This document shows, one piece after another, positions 51,300 through 59,866 of a stretch of 64,000 nucleotides of DNA. Under the pieces are notes generated by a model. It made no database searches. It was not told the DNA's origin and was given only the letters and a program-made list of their open reading frames with translations. This DNA comes from Imperialibacter roseus (GTDB taxonomy: Bacteria > Bacteroidota > Bacteroidia > Cytophagales > Cyclobacteriaceae), in NCBI RefSeq assembly GCF_032999765.1, contig NZ_CP136051.1, forward strand, positions 1,650,417 to 1,714,416, given 5' to 3'. The position numbers and the translations under genes are program-made. The stretch's first letter is position 1. Every line of letters starts with the position of its first letter.

Positions 51300-52115
51300 A
51301 TGATCCAACAAGTACTAAGTCCTTGCAAAAGCTCCCGCCTGCCTCGTGTGCCGAGCCTCTTGTTGTTCTTGTCTTTCAGGCGGGCGTTTATTTTCACGAT
51401 CTCACAGCTGGCCATTGCTGTTGCTGCTTATTCACAGGAGGTTGTCATCACCCAGCTCGCCCTACAGCCTGATGGCAATGTGGTGCTCAAGTACAATCTG
51501 AACGACGATCGACTGGATCGTAAATTTTCCCTTTACCTGTACGCCTCCACCGACAATTACATCCAGCCGCTGACGAATGTGAGTGGTGATGTGGGAGTGG
51601 ATCTTGCGGTGGGTGGCAACAAAACCATTATCTGGAATGCCAAAGAAGAGCTGGGAGACACCTTTGCAGGGGATGTGAGCCTCGAGTTAAAAGGCAATAT
51701 CTATGTACCCTTCATTGCTCTTGATAACTTCGACGACTATAAAGTGCTGAAGCGTGGCAAGCCCTATGAAGTCACCTGGACGGGCGGACGGGGCGACAAT
51801 GTGCTCCTTTTTGAACTCTACGAAGAGGATAGCAAGATCAAAGTATTCGAAGAGCGCCCCAATGTGGGGAATACTACCATTATCATTCCCAAGGATGTGA
51901 AAAGTGGTAACTACCGCTTCAAGATCAGTGATAGCAGGAACAGGGATGAGGTGGTATTCACTAAAGACTTTAGGGTAAAAGCCAAAGTCCCAATGGTAGT
52001 CAAGGCTGGTTTAGGTTTGGCACTGCTTGGCGGCGTGGGATATATCGTTTCGCTGGGTGGGGCTGGGGCGCCAGAGGAAAAAATTGGAGATCCGATATCT
52101 CCACCAAGTAAATGA
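51300..52115 (+). CDS. Secreted Ig-like (Kre9/Knh1-like) protein, first gene of the kelch-caspase operon
   Basis: 271 residues. A long N-terminal region with two hydrophobic parts ends A-A-Y-S-Q near residue 46, a probable signal peptide; no better in-frame ATG exists. Two beta domains follow (about 47-135 and 138-230). The second has the Kre9/Knh1 GPI-anchored Ser-Thr-rich Ig-like pattern: L-K-R-G-K-P-Y-E-V-T-W-T-G-G, then V-L-L-F-E-L-Y-E-E-D and S-G-N-Y-R-F-K-I-S-D-S. A C-terminal hydrophobic helix (about 237-255) may anchor it. Its TGA overlaps the start of the giant kelch gene by 4 bp (ATGA). The function is unknown; the overlap implies coupled translation. Confidence 0.75.
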   Translation: MIQQVLSPCKSSRLPRVPSLLLFLSFRRAFIFTISQLAIAVAAYSQEVVITQLALQPDGNVVLKYNLNDDRLDRKFSLYLYASTDNYIQPLTNVSGDVGVDLAVGGNKTIIWNAKEELGDTFAGDVSLELKGNIYVPFIALDNFDDYKVLKRGKPYEVTWTGGRGDNVLLFELYEEDSKIKVFEERPNVGNTTIIIPKDVKSGNYRFKISDSRNRDEVVFTKDFRVKAKVPMVVKAGLGLALLGGVGYIVSLGGAGAPEEKIGDPISPPSK

Positions 52116-55100
52116 AGAAAGGAATGAATAAAGTGAAAGTCTTTTTTATTGCTGCGCTTTTCTTGGACGGCCTTGCACAAAACCTTTCCGCTCAAACTAC
52201 TTATTTTTCTTGGGAAAGTGGAGCTCAGTCAGGAAATCAAAAACCAATCGTGTTCTATCCACCACCTGGAAGTAGGTATTCACCTGTTTCCTGGTCTGAC
52301 GACGATGGTAATTTATGGTTGTTTGGTGGGTGGGGGTATGATAAAAATGGTGTCAATCTTTGGCTGAATGATTTCTGGAAATACGAATTCGCAAGTGACA
52401 AATGGTCTTTTGTAGGAGGTAGCGAGATCAACTATGCTGCAGGCGTTTATGGTACGAAGGGAGTGCCCGCTTCGTCCAACTTTCCAGGTGCCCGACAAGA
52501 TGCTTTAACATGGAAAGATACAGATGGAAATTTTTGGCTATTTGGGGGAAGGGGTGTCACAAGTCAAACAGGCATATCAGCTCAATTGAATGACCTTTGG
52601 AAATTCGATCCCACAACTGGCGAGTGGACGTGGGTTAGTGGGCGGGACTATGCCGGGCAGCCCGGTCAAGCGGGCATTTATGGTACGCTGCAAGTAAGTG
52701 ATGACACTAACGAGCCTGGTGCCAGGTTTGGTGCTGCATTTTGGGAAGGAACATCTGATTTATGGATGTTCGGCGGCACGGGCATTGACAAGACGGGCTC
52801 CTTTGGGAAATTGAATGACCTATGGAAATTTGATCTGACTTCGGGACAATGGACATGGATGGGTGGGAGCGATATAGTCGAACAACCAGGAAACTATGGA
52901 ACGAAAGGAGCTGGCAATACTGCTAACATCCCCGGAGCCAGACAACAGCCATTTTTTTGGACTGATGCCAGTGGCAATTTCTGGTTATTTGGAGGGCAAG
53001 GCTTTGACAAACTAAGTACCGACGACGACCTTCAAGATTTATGGATGTATGAAGTCTCGTCAAAAAAGTGGACTTGGGTGTCTGGAGCCGATATTGGGAA
53101 TGGGGCAGGTGTTTATGATACGAAAGGCGTTGGTAACGAGAGTAATCTGCCTGGTGCCAGGTCAAGTGGTAATTCGTGGATCGACAGTGCAGGCGATCTT
53201 TGGTTATTTGGGGGCCTTGGTAATAAAGAAAATGGAGCGAGGGCTTTCCTTAACGATTTGTGGAAATACGAGGTGGGGACTGGGCTATGGGTATGGGTGA
53301 GGGGCAACCCGCTGGGTAGTTTAGAAGCATTTTACGGAACAAAAGGTGAAGGAACAGCCACCACAACACCAGGCCCCAGGCAATGGTCAGCTTCGTGGGT
53401 TGATGAGAGTGATCAATTGTGGTTATTTGGTGGGATAGGATATACCGTTGGATTTGAGTTCGGTTCATTGAATGATCTCTGGAAATACGATATTTCCTCC
53501 GACCAATGGGTTTGGATAAGTGGTACCGACTTATTGGATCAATCGGGGGTATACAGTTTTTACGAAATTGAACTGGATACGAATGAACCAGGTGGCAGAG
53601 AGAATGCAAGTTCATGGGCTGACGGCGCTGGCAATCTGTGGATTTTTGGCGGAGTTTGCGACCAGCGTGACGAGGTAACAAACAGGGGAACTTTGAATGA
53701 TTTGTGGAGATATGATATTGCCACCAGAAAATGGTCGATCATGACCGGGGAAGTTGTTATCAATCAGGCGGGTGTGTACGGTGCCAAGGGTGTTGGATCG
53801 GTAAATAATAGCCCGGGATCAAGAGCGGGAGGGCATACCTGGAACGACGGAGATGGCAATTTATGGCTTTTTGGAGGCGTAGAAAAGGAAGGGTTTCAGG
53901 GTTATTTTAATGACCTTTGGAAATATGAGATAGCCACAGGTGAGTGGACGTGGGTCAATGGAAGCAACACTAAGAATCAGCCTGGGATTTACGGCACCAA
54001 AGGCATGGCAGCCGAGTCCAATGTTCCGGGAGCCAGGGAGTTTGCTATAACGTGGTTTGAAAATGGCGACTTGTGGCTTTTTGGAGGGCGTGGCTTTGAT
54101 AAAAATGGTACTTCAAACATGCTAAATGACCTCTGGAAGTACGAAATATTGACTGGGCAGTGGACATGGATGAGTGGAAACGATATTGTCAATCAGTCGG
54201 GCGTTTACGGAACAAAGGGAACAGGGTCTGTTAACAACTTTCCCGGGGGACATTGGCATTCCACGGGATGGAATGACCAGAATGGTAATCTGTGGTTGTT
54301 TGGCGGATATGGCTATGATAAAAATGGTGCTATTTCCGATTTGAATGACCTTTGGAGGTATGAAATCGGAAACGGCAAATGGACTTGGGTAGCAGGAAGT
54401 GATATAATCAATCAGCCGGGAGTTTATGGTGAGTTGGAAATAGGAACTTCAGCCAATACACCTGGTTCCAGGTATAATGCTGTTAGTTGGACAGACGTCG
54501 CCAATGACTTATGGTTATTTGGAGGCAGAGGAAATGATACAAACACCGCTTCTGATGGGTATTTGAATGATTTTTGGAAGTTTGACATTGGTGAAAATGT
54601 CTGGATTTGGATGGCGGGTAGTAATGCCAGGAACAAAGAGCCAAATTATGGAAGTCTTGGGGTTTCGTCGGTCGATAACATTCCGGATTCGAGAACAGGG
54701 TCGACTGCAGTATCGGACGAAAATAACAACCTTTGGCTTTTTGGCGGTCGACGAAATTATGGTGCAACTTTAAGCAACTGGGGTGAACATAAGGGTGATT
54801 TATGGAAGATCTCATTTTCCCCTTTGCCCACAGAGATAATTGGTATTAGCAATGTCACGCAATCATCATTTACCCTTTCATGGGCGGGTGTTGATGGCCT
54901 TTATCCGGCAAATGACTATCAGATTGATGTAGCAACGGATGTTGAGTTCACAGAAATGGTATCTGGGTATGAGTCCCTTTCTACGACAAATACCAGCATC
55001 GATTTGAGCAACCTTCCCTCGGGGGTAACATATTTTGTTAGAGTGCGTGCCAGCAATGCTGTTGGTGTGTCCAAAAATTCCGGTGTTGGGTCGCAACTCC

Positions 55101-58100
55101 TTATTCCTGCTAATCCACTTGCATCAGGCGCATCAAATACTGGAAAAACGTCCTTTACTGCCAATTGGAATGCTGTCACAGGTGCTTCCAGTTATTTTCT
55201 GGAGGCTTCCACCAATAGCGATATGTCATCTCCTTTGACCGGTTACGATGGCACCGTGGCGATTGCTTCTTCCAACATCAGCGAGGTGCTCACAGGCTTG
55301 TCATCCGGCACGACTTACTACTATCGGGTGAAAGCCGGAAATGCAGCAGGTACCTCATCGGTGTCGAATACCATCTCACAATTGACCCTGCCAGCCGACG
55401 CAGTTGCAACAGCTGCCACTTCAGTAGGCCAGACTGGCTTTACAGCCAACTGGGAGAGTGTGACCGGAGCAGCCAATTACTTTTTGGAAGTTTCCACCAA
55501 TAGCGATATGTCATCGCCAATAACAGGTTACGATGGTACCATAGCCATTGCTTTTCCCGCTACAAGCCAGGCATTAACTGACCTGGCATCAGGCACGACT
55601 TATTACTACAGAGTAACGGCTAAAAACGCAACAGGCGCTTCTGCTGCCTCTAATATTATGTTTCAAATCACCATTCCCGCCAATCCGGTGGCGACAGCTG
55701 CTACCGGCACTACTCAAACATCTTTTTCTGCCAACTGGGAGGCAGTCACAGGCGCATCCAGTTATTACCTGGAGTTGTCCACCAATGAAGATCTTTCGTC
55801 GCCTTTGTCTGGATACGACGGCACTGTGGCGATTGCCTCTTCCAATACTATCAAGGCGCTGACCGGCTTGTCATCTGGTGCTACCTATTACTATCGGGTA
55901 AAAGCCGGAAATGCGGCCGGCACCTCTGCTCCGTCCAATATCATCTCACAATTGACCTTGCCGACCGATCCGGTTGTGGGTGCGACTACAACGGTCACAA
56001 ACGATGCTTTTACTATCAACTGGTCGGCGGTTGCAGGTGCCACAGGCTACCACGTTCAGTTATCCACTGATGATTTTACATCCTTCATTGGCGGAGTCGA
56101 CGGGAGTATAGCATTGACTGGGACAAGTCTGACGGCCAGTGGCCTGCTACCAGCTACCGCTTACAAATACAGGGTACAGGCCGTCAATGCCACTGGTAGC
56201 TCTAACTACTCTGCCCCCGGTAGTCAAACCACCAAAACAGTGAGTCCTGTTGCCTCAGGTGCGACAAACGTTACACAATCGGGATTTACTGCCAATTGGT
56301 CGACTGTACCAGGTGTAGTTAATTATTACCTCGAGGTGTCGCCAAATGCCGACTTCTCGTCGCCAGTGGTAAGTTTCGATGGCACGGTAGCTCTTGCACC
56401 CGACTTGTCTTCTGTAAGTGTGACAGGATTAATGGCTGGAATAGCCTATTTCTATCGAGTCATTTCAGAAAATACCGGAGGTAGATCAGTACCCTCTAAT
56501 ACCGTATCTCAAATTACCATTCCTGCCAACCCTGTGGCATTTGACACAGCTGAGGAAGACATTACGGCTACCAGTGTCAAAGCAAATTGGAATGCCGTTG
56601 CAGGGGTGCTAACTTATGAACTGGAGTTTTCTCTTGACAACTTTGCGACCCTGGTCGAAGAATTCGATCCTTTGGTTGTAGAGTCTGCAACGACCAGTGT
56701 TATTGTTTCTGGCTTGTTGGCTCAAACGTCTTACCAGTTCAGGGTGCGGGCACGAAATAGTGCCGGAGTTTCCGGAAACTCCAATGCAGTCTCGGTGTTA
56801 ACGTTGAATGATGCCGCATCATTACCGCTTGCCTTGTCAGCCTTAAGCTTCTCATCAAAACAAGACAATTCGGCTTCCCAAACACTCAGCATTTCGGTCA
56901 CAGGAGGCACAGCACCCTATGTTGTAACGGCGAGCCATCGGGGATTGCTTCAAAGTGAAAATACATTAGAAACGCTGTCGGAAATAACACCTGGTAATTA
57001 CTCCTTCACCATCAGTCCTGAAATGCTCGACGACATGGGTGTGCAGTTTGAAATTACGGCCACTGATGCCAAAGGCGATACGCAGTCGAGAGCAGGAAGT
57101 ATTGCCCGTTCCTTTGGTGAGGCAGCCAGCCCTGCACTTCCCTTGGAGCGTTTCGGAGGCTCCGCACTGACCTGGAACTTATTCACCATTCCTTATGAGC
57201 TTGATAACAAGCTTGTGAGTAATATTTTTGCCGATCTTGACCAAAACAGACATGAGTTCGATTGGAGAATTGTGCGATACCGTAACTCGACCAACGACTA
57301 TGTGAATTTTAATACTGGCCAGGTGAAAGTGGGGGAGGCGTATTGGTTCAATTCCAAAACAAATGTACGCATTAACGTAGGAGCCGGCCAAACTACAGCT
57401 TCAATACCGTTTCCCATGACGCTACTGAAAGGCTGGAACCTGATCGGCAATCCATACACTGTAGCGATCTCCTGGGATCAGGTGCTGGCAGATAATCCAG
57501 ACAAAACTGGGATTGACCCTATCCGGCTTTTTAATGGTACGGCCCTGTTCATTGGAGATGTTGTTCAGCCATTTTCTGGCGGCTTTGTCTTCGCCGAAGA
57601 AGCCACTTCGGTGGACATCGACCCCATCGCCTCCAAGCCTAATGGCAGAATGCTGGCTGGAGACGGCATGATCGAAAGTATAGATATCGACGAGATGGCC
57701 TGGCTCTTCCCGCTACAATTAAGCGATGGCCAAACCGCCACAGTGCTGGGCGGCGTGGGCATGCACCCAGATGCGCTGGAGATGAAAGACCGATTTGATG
57801 GCATGGCACCGCCCCGCTTTATTCATTACAGCGAGCTGTTTACCGAGCACAAAGACTATTTCTATCCTTACTTCTCCACCGACGTGGTCCCCACCAAAGG
57901 CGACCACACCTGGAGCTTTACACTGTCATCCAATAAAGTAGCAGGACCATCTAATTTGACCTGGGACATGGGGGCTTTGCACGGCAAAGCCTCCGGTCTC
58001 TACCTGCTCGACCAGCAAAGTGGCAAGCTGGTGGACATGAAAACCACAGATAGCCACACGGTAGACCTCAGCAAGGGCGATTTCAAGTTTGAAATCTACT

Positions 58101-58423
58101 TTGCAGGCAGCGGCAATCAGGTCATACCCAACCGGCTGTTGCTGGGCGATGCGTATCCGAACCCGGCCAGCACGCAAACGACCATTCCCATACTGCTGCC
58201 AGGTGACGCTAATGAGCTGGTTGACATCGATTTGTCGGTGTTTGATATGAATGGGAACAAAGTGGCCACTCTTGCCAGCGGCAAACACCGGCCAGGAGTG
58301 TATGAGTTTACCTGGGATATTAGCACGGCCCAAAAGCGGGCTGTGAGTGGGCTGTTCTTCTACCGGCTGAGCTTTGGCGACAACAGCAGAGTGCCTTTGT
58401 ACAAAAAAATAATCCTCCGATAA
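52112..58423 (+). CDS. Giant T9SS-exported protein: 12 kelch-like repeats, 7 fibronectin type III domains
   Basis: 2103 residues. Signal peptide (about 1-28). Residues of about 45-905 hold twelve units of the form L-W-L-F-G-G, then L-N-D-L-W-K-Y-x, then W-T-W-V-S-G, then P-G-A-R, about 65-75 residues each: a kelch/galactose-oxidase-type propeller array, probably two six-bladed propellers. Seven FN3 domains follow (about 905-1568), then an Ig-like segment, a beta domain (about 1690-1850) and a C-terminal type IX secretion domain from about 2010, with Y-P-N-P-A, ending Y-K-K-I-I-L-R. It is exported to the surface. It overlaps the previous gene (ATGA) and the following caspase gene (TAATG). Confidence 0.88.
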   Translation: MKKGMNKVKVFFIAALFLDGLAQNLSAQTTYFSWESGAQSGNQKPIVFYPPPGSRYSPVSWSDDDGNLWLFGGWGYDKNGVNLWLNDFWKYEFASDKWSFVGGSEINYAAGVYGTKGVPASSNFPGARQDALTWKDTDGNFWLFGGRGVTSQTGISAQLNDLWKFDPTTGEWTWVSGRDYAGQPGQAGIYGTLQVSDDTNEPGARFGAAFWEGTSDLWMFGGTGIDKTGSFGKLNDLWKFDLTSGQWTWMGGSDIVEQPGNYGTKGAGNTANIPGARQQPFFWTDASGNFWLFGGQGFDKLSTDDDLQDLWMYEVSSKKWTWVSGADIGNGAGVYDTKGVGNESNLPGARSSGNSWIDSAGDLWLFGGLGNKENGARAFLNDLWKYEVGTGLWVWVRGNPLGSLEAFYGTKGEGTATTTPGPRQWSASWVDESDQLWLFGGIGYTVGFEFGSLNDLWKYDISSDQWVWISGTDLLDQSGVYSFYEIELDTNEPGGRENASSWADGAGNLWIFGGVCDQRDEVTNRGTLNDLWRYDIATRKWSIMTGEVVINQAGVYGAKGVGSVNNSPGSRAGGHTWNDGDGNLWLFGGVEKEGFQGYFNDLWKYEIATGEWTWVNGSNTKNQPGIYGTKGMAAESNVPGAREFAITWFENGDLWLFGGRGFDKNGTSNMLNDLWKYEILTGQWTWMSGNDIVNQSGVYGTKGTGSVNNFPGGHWHSTGWNDQNGNLWLFGGYGYDKNGAISDLNDLWRYEIGNGKWTWVAGSDIINQPGVYGELEIGTSANTPGSRYNAVSWTDVANDLWLFGGRGNDTNTASDGYLNDFWKFDIGENVWIWMAGSNARNKEPNYGSLGVSSVDNIPDSRTGSTAVSDENNNLWLFGGRRNYGATLSNWGEHKGDLWKISFSPLPTEIIGISNVTQSSFTLSWAGVDGLYPANDYQIDVATDVEFTEMVSGYESLSTTNTSIDLSNLPSGVTYFVRVRASNAVGVSKNSGVGSQLLIPANPLASGASNTGKTSFTANWNAVTGASSYFLEASTNSDMSSPLTGYDGTVAIASSNISEVLTGLSSGTTYYYRVKAGNAAGTSSVSNTISQLTLPADAVATAATSVGQTGFTANWESVTGAANYFLEVSTNSDMSSPITGYDGTIAIAFPATSQALTDLASGTTYYYRVTAKNATGASAASNIMFQITIPANPVATAATGTTQTSFSANWEAVTGASSYYLELSTNEDLSSPLSGYDGTVAIASSNTIKALTGLSSGATYYYRVKAGNAAGTSAPSNIISQLTLPTDPVVGATTTVTNDAFTINWSAVAGATGYHVQLSTDDFTSFIGGVDGSIALTGTSLTASGLLPATAYKYRVQAVNATGSSNYSAPGSQTTKTVSPVASGATNVTQSGFTANWSTVPGVVNYYLEVSPNADFSSPVVSFDGTVALAPDLSSVSVTGLMAGIAYFYRVISENTGGRSVPSNTVSQITIPANPVAFDTAEEDITATSVKANWNAVAGVLTYELEFSLDNFATLVEEFDPLVVESATTSVIVSGLLAQTSYQFRVRARNSAGVSGNSNAVSVLTLNDAASLPLALSALSFSSKQDNSASQTLSISVTGGTAPYVVTASHRGLLQSENTLETLSEITPGNYSFTISPEMLDDMGVQFEITATDAKGDTQSRAGSIARSFGEAASPALPLERFGGSALTWNLFTIPYELDNKLVSNIFADLDQNRHEFDWRIVRYRNSTNDYVNFNTGQVKVGEAYWFNSKTNVRINVGAGQTTASIPFPMTLLKGWNLIGNPYTVAISWDQVLADNPDKTGIDPIRLFNGTALFIGDVVQPFSGGFVFAEEATSVDIDPIASKPNGRMLAGDGMIESIDIDEMAWLFPLQLSDGQTATVLGGVGMHPDALEMKDRFDGMAPPRFIHYSELFTEHKDYFYPYFSTDVVPTKGDHTWSFTLSSNKVAGPSNLTWDMGALHGKASGLYLLDQQSGKLVDMKTTDSHTVDLSKGDFKFEIYFAGSGNQVIPNRLLLGDAYPNPASTQTTIPILLPGDANELVDIDLSVFDMNGNKVATLASGKHRPGVYEFTWDISTAQKRAVSGLFFYRLSFGDNSRVPLYKKIILR

Positions 58424-59595
58424 TGAAAACCAAAACTCTCATTTCCCTGACGTTATTGCTGGTTGCTTATTGCCAGCTGGCGGCACAGGTAGTGGTTGAC
58501 CGCACCAACAAAGTAGCACTGGATTTTACCAAGCCGATCAAGGCCACGGTGTTGCCGGAAATCAATTGGGTGTTGCCACGTTTGGAGTATACCAATAGCG
58601 AGGCAAATAAGGTAGATATCAAAGCCAATGTAAGTAGTAAGGTGCCTTTGAAAAAGGTGACACTGTCGGTGCTTACTTCGCTGGATGAGGAGCCCATGGC
58701 TTCCGTGGATGTACCTTTGATTAGCCCGACGTCTGCCGAGTTTGAGAAGAGCATGTACCTGGGTGATGGCCAGAACTATGTGAGGATCACTGCGGAAAAT
58801 GTGGATGGAGGCATTGTGTCGGACGACCGGTCGGTTATTGTGGGCATGGATGCACTGAAAGACGCCATTGCCATTGACAGAAAAGACTACGCAGTGCTGT
58901 TTGCTACAGATAAGTATGACAACTGGAGCGACCTCACCAACCCAATTTATGATGCAAAAGCGATAGGGAAGGAGCTGGAAGAGCGGTATGGTTTTGAGGT
59001 AAGGATTGTTGAGAACGCCAGCCAGGACCTGGTTTTCAATACGTTGAGAGAATATGCCCAGAAGAGCTACAAACCGCAGGATCAGCTTTTCGTGTTTTTC
59101 GCAGGGCACGGACAGTACGACGAAACCTTCGGAGAAGGCTTTGTGGTAGCTCGTAACTCTATAGCGAACGACCCAGGCAAGAATAGCTATATCAGCCACA
59201 GCCGACTCAGAAATATTATTGACAATGTGAAGTGTCAGCACATTATGCTGGTAATGGATGTGTGCTTTGGAGGTACTTTCGATCCGGTGCTGGCCTCATC
59301 AAGAAGTATTTACGAGGAAATGGACAACTCTGAATTCATCGTCAAAAAGTTGTCGCTGAGAACAAGGAAGTACCTCACCAGTGGGAGCAAGGAGTATGTG
59401 TCCGACGGCACACCCGGCAGTCACTCACCTTTTGCTGTAAGGATGCTCGAGGCGCTGAAGACCAGCGGCGGAGGAGACAGGTTGCTGACCATTACCGAAG
59501 TAAATGTGTACATGCAGAAGCTACAGACCACACCAAGGTTTGGCTCCTTTGGCGCTGACGACCAGGGCAGCGAGTTTATGTTTATCGCCAGGTGA
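58423..59595 (+). CDS. Secreted caspase-like (peptidase C14) protein
   Basis: 390 residues. Signal peptide (1-21, ending Q-L-A-A-Q). An Ig-like beta domain covers about 25-150. The C14 domain (about 155-390) starts D-Y-A-V-L-F-A-T-D-K-Y-D. The catalytic His is H229 in F-F-A-G-H-G, and the nucleophile is C281 in L-V-M-D-V-C-F-G-G-T-F, with D279 likely in the S1 pocket. The dyad is intact. Known bacterial caspases and metacaspases cut after Arg, Lys or Asp; the substrate here is unknown. The ATG shares one base with the stop of the kelch gene. It probably processes or is activated with that protein outside the cytoplasm. Confidence 0.88.
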   Translation: MKTKTLISLTLLLVAYCQLAAQVVVDRTNKVALDFTKPIKATVLPEINWVLPRLEYTNSEANKVDIKANVSSKVPLKKVTLSVLTSLDEEPMASVDVPLISPTSAEFEKSMYLGDGQNYVRITAENVDGGIVSDDRSVIVGMDALKDAIAIDRKDYAVLFATDKYDNWSDLTNPIYDAKAIGKELEERYGFEVRIVENASQDLVFNTLREYAQKSYKPQDQLFVFFAGHGQYDETFGEGFVVARNSIANDPGKNSYISHSRLRNIIDNVKCQHIMLVMDVCFGGTFDPVLASSRSIYEEMDNSEFIVKKLSLRTRKYLTSGSKEYVSDGTPGSHSPFAVRMLEALKTSGGGDRLLTITEVNVYMQKLQTTPRFGSFGADDQGSEFMFIAR

Positions 59596-59793
59596 ACAAC
59601 ATGCTGATGATGGTTGCTGATAATAAGCAGCACGCTGTTTAACGGATAATGTAGCAGAACTATTTTTTTGGTGTGCGGCTAACAAGCGGGGCCGCTTTGG
59701 GGAAATACCAACTGCTATTTTTTTTGCCTTAGCACCTTTTTTTTCCGCACCCCACCTCTCTTTGCCAGCCTCATGCAAATGTCATAATCCCGA

Positions 59794-59837
59794 CTGACAA
59801 AGGTCAGGGCATCAGGGATTTGTGGGGAGTACCTTAG
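59794..59837 (+). promoter_or_regulatory. Crp/Fnr-type palindrome and -7 element upstream of the sulfur operon
   Basis: CTGACAAAGGTCAG (59794-59807) is a perfect 5-4-5 palindrome with the half-site spacing of Crp/Fnr boxes. TACCTTAG (59830-59837) fits the Bacteroidota -7 consensus TAnnTTTG in all but one position. If transcription starts about 5 nt later, the palindrome is centred at about -41.5, the class II activator position. No good -33 element is visible, as expected for an activator-dependent promoter. Confidence 0.55.
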
Positions 59838-59866
59838 CATCACTGACCACCAAAAAAGAGTAAGTC

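Noticed and set aside
51117-51311. Minus-strand 64-codon frame upstream of the kelch-caspase operon
   Set aside because: It overlaps the operon start and the repeat region; Ser/Leu-rich low complexity without motif.
52112-58423. FN3/kelch DNA repeats as a CRISPR or tandem satellite
   Set aside because: The repeats are coding, 65-95 codons long and diverged in codon steps, with no spacer structure.
59600-59680. Hairpin after the caspase gene as a terminator
   Set aside because: Only six pairs including a wobble, and the T-run is about 30 bp too far away.
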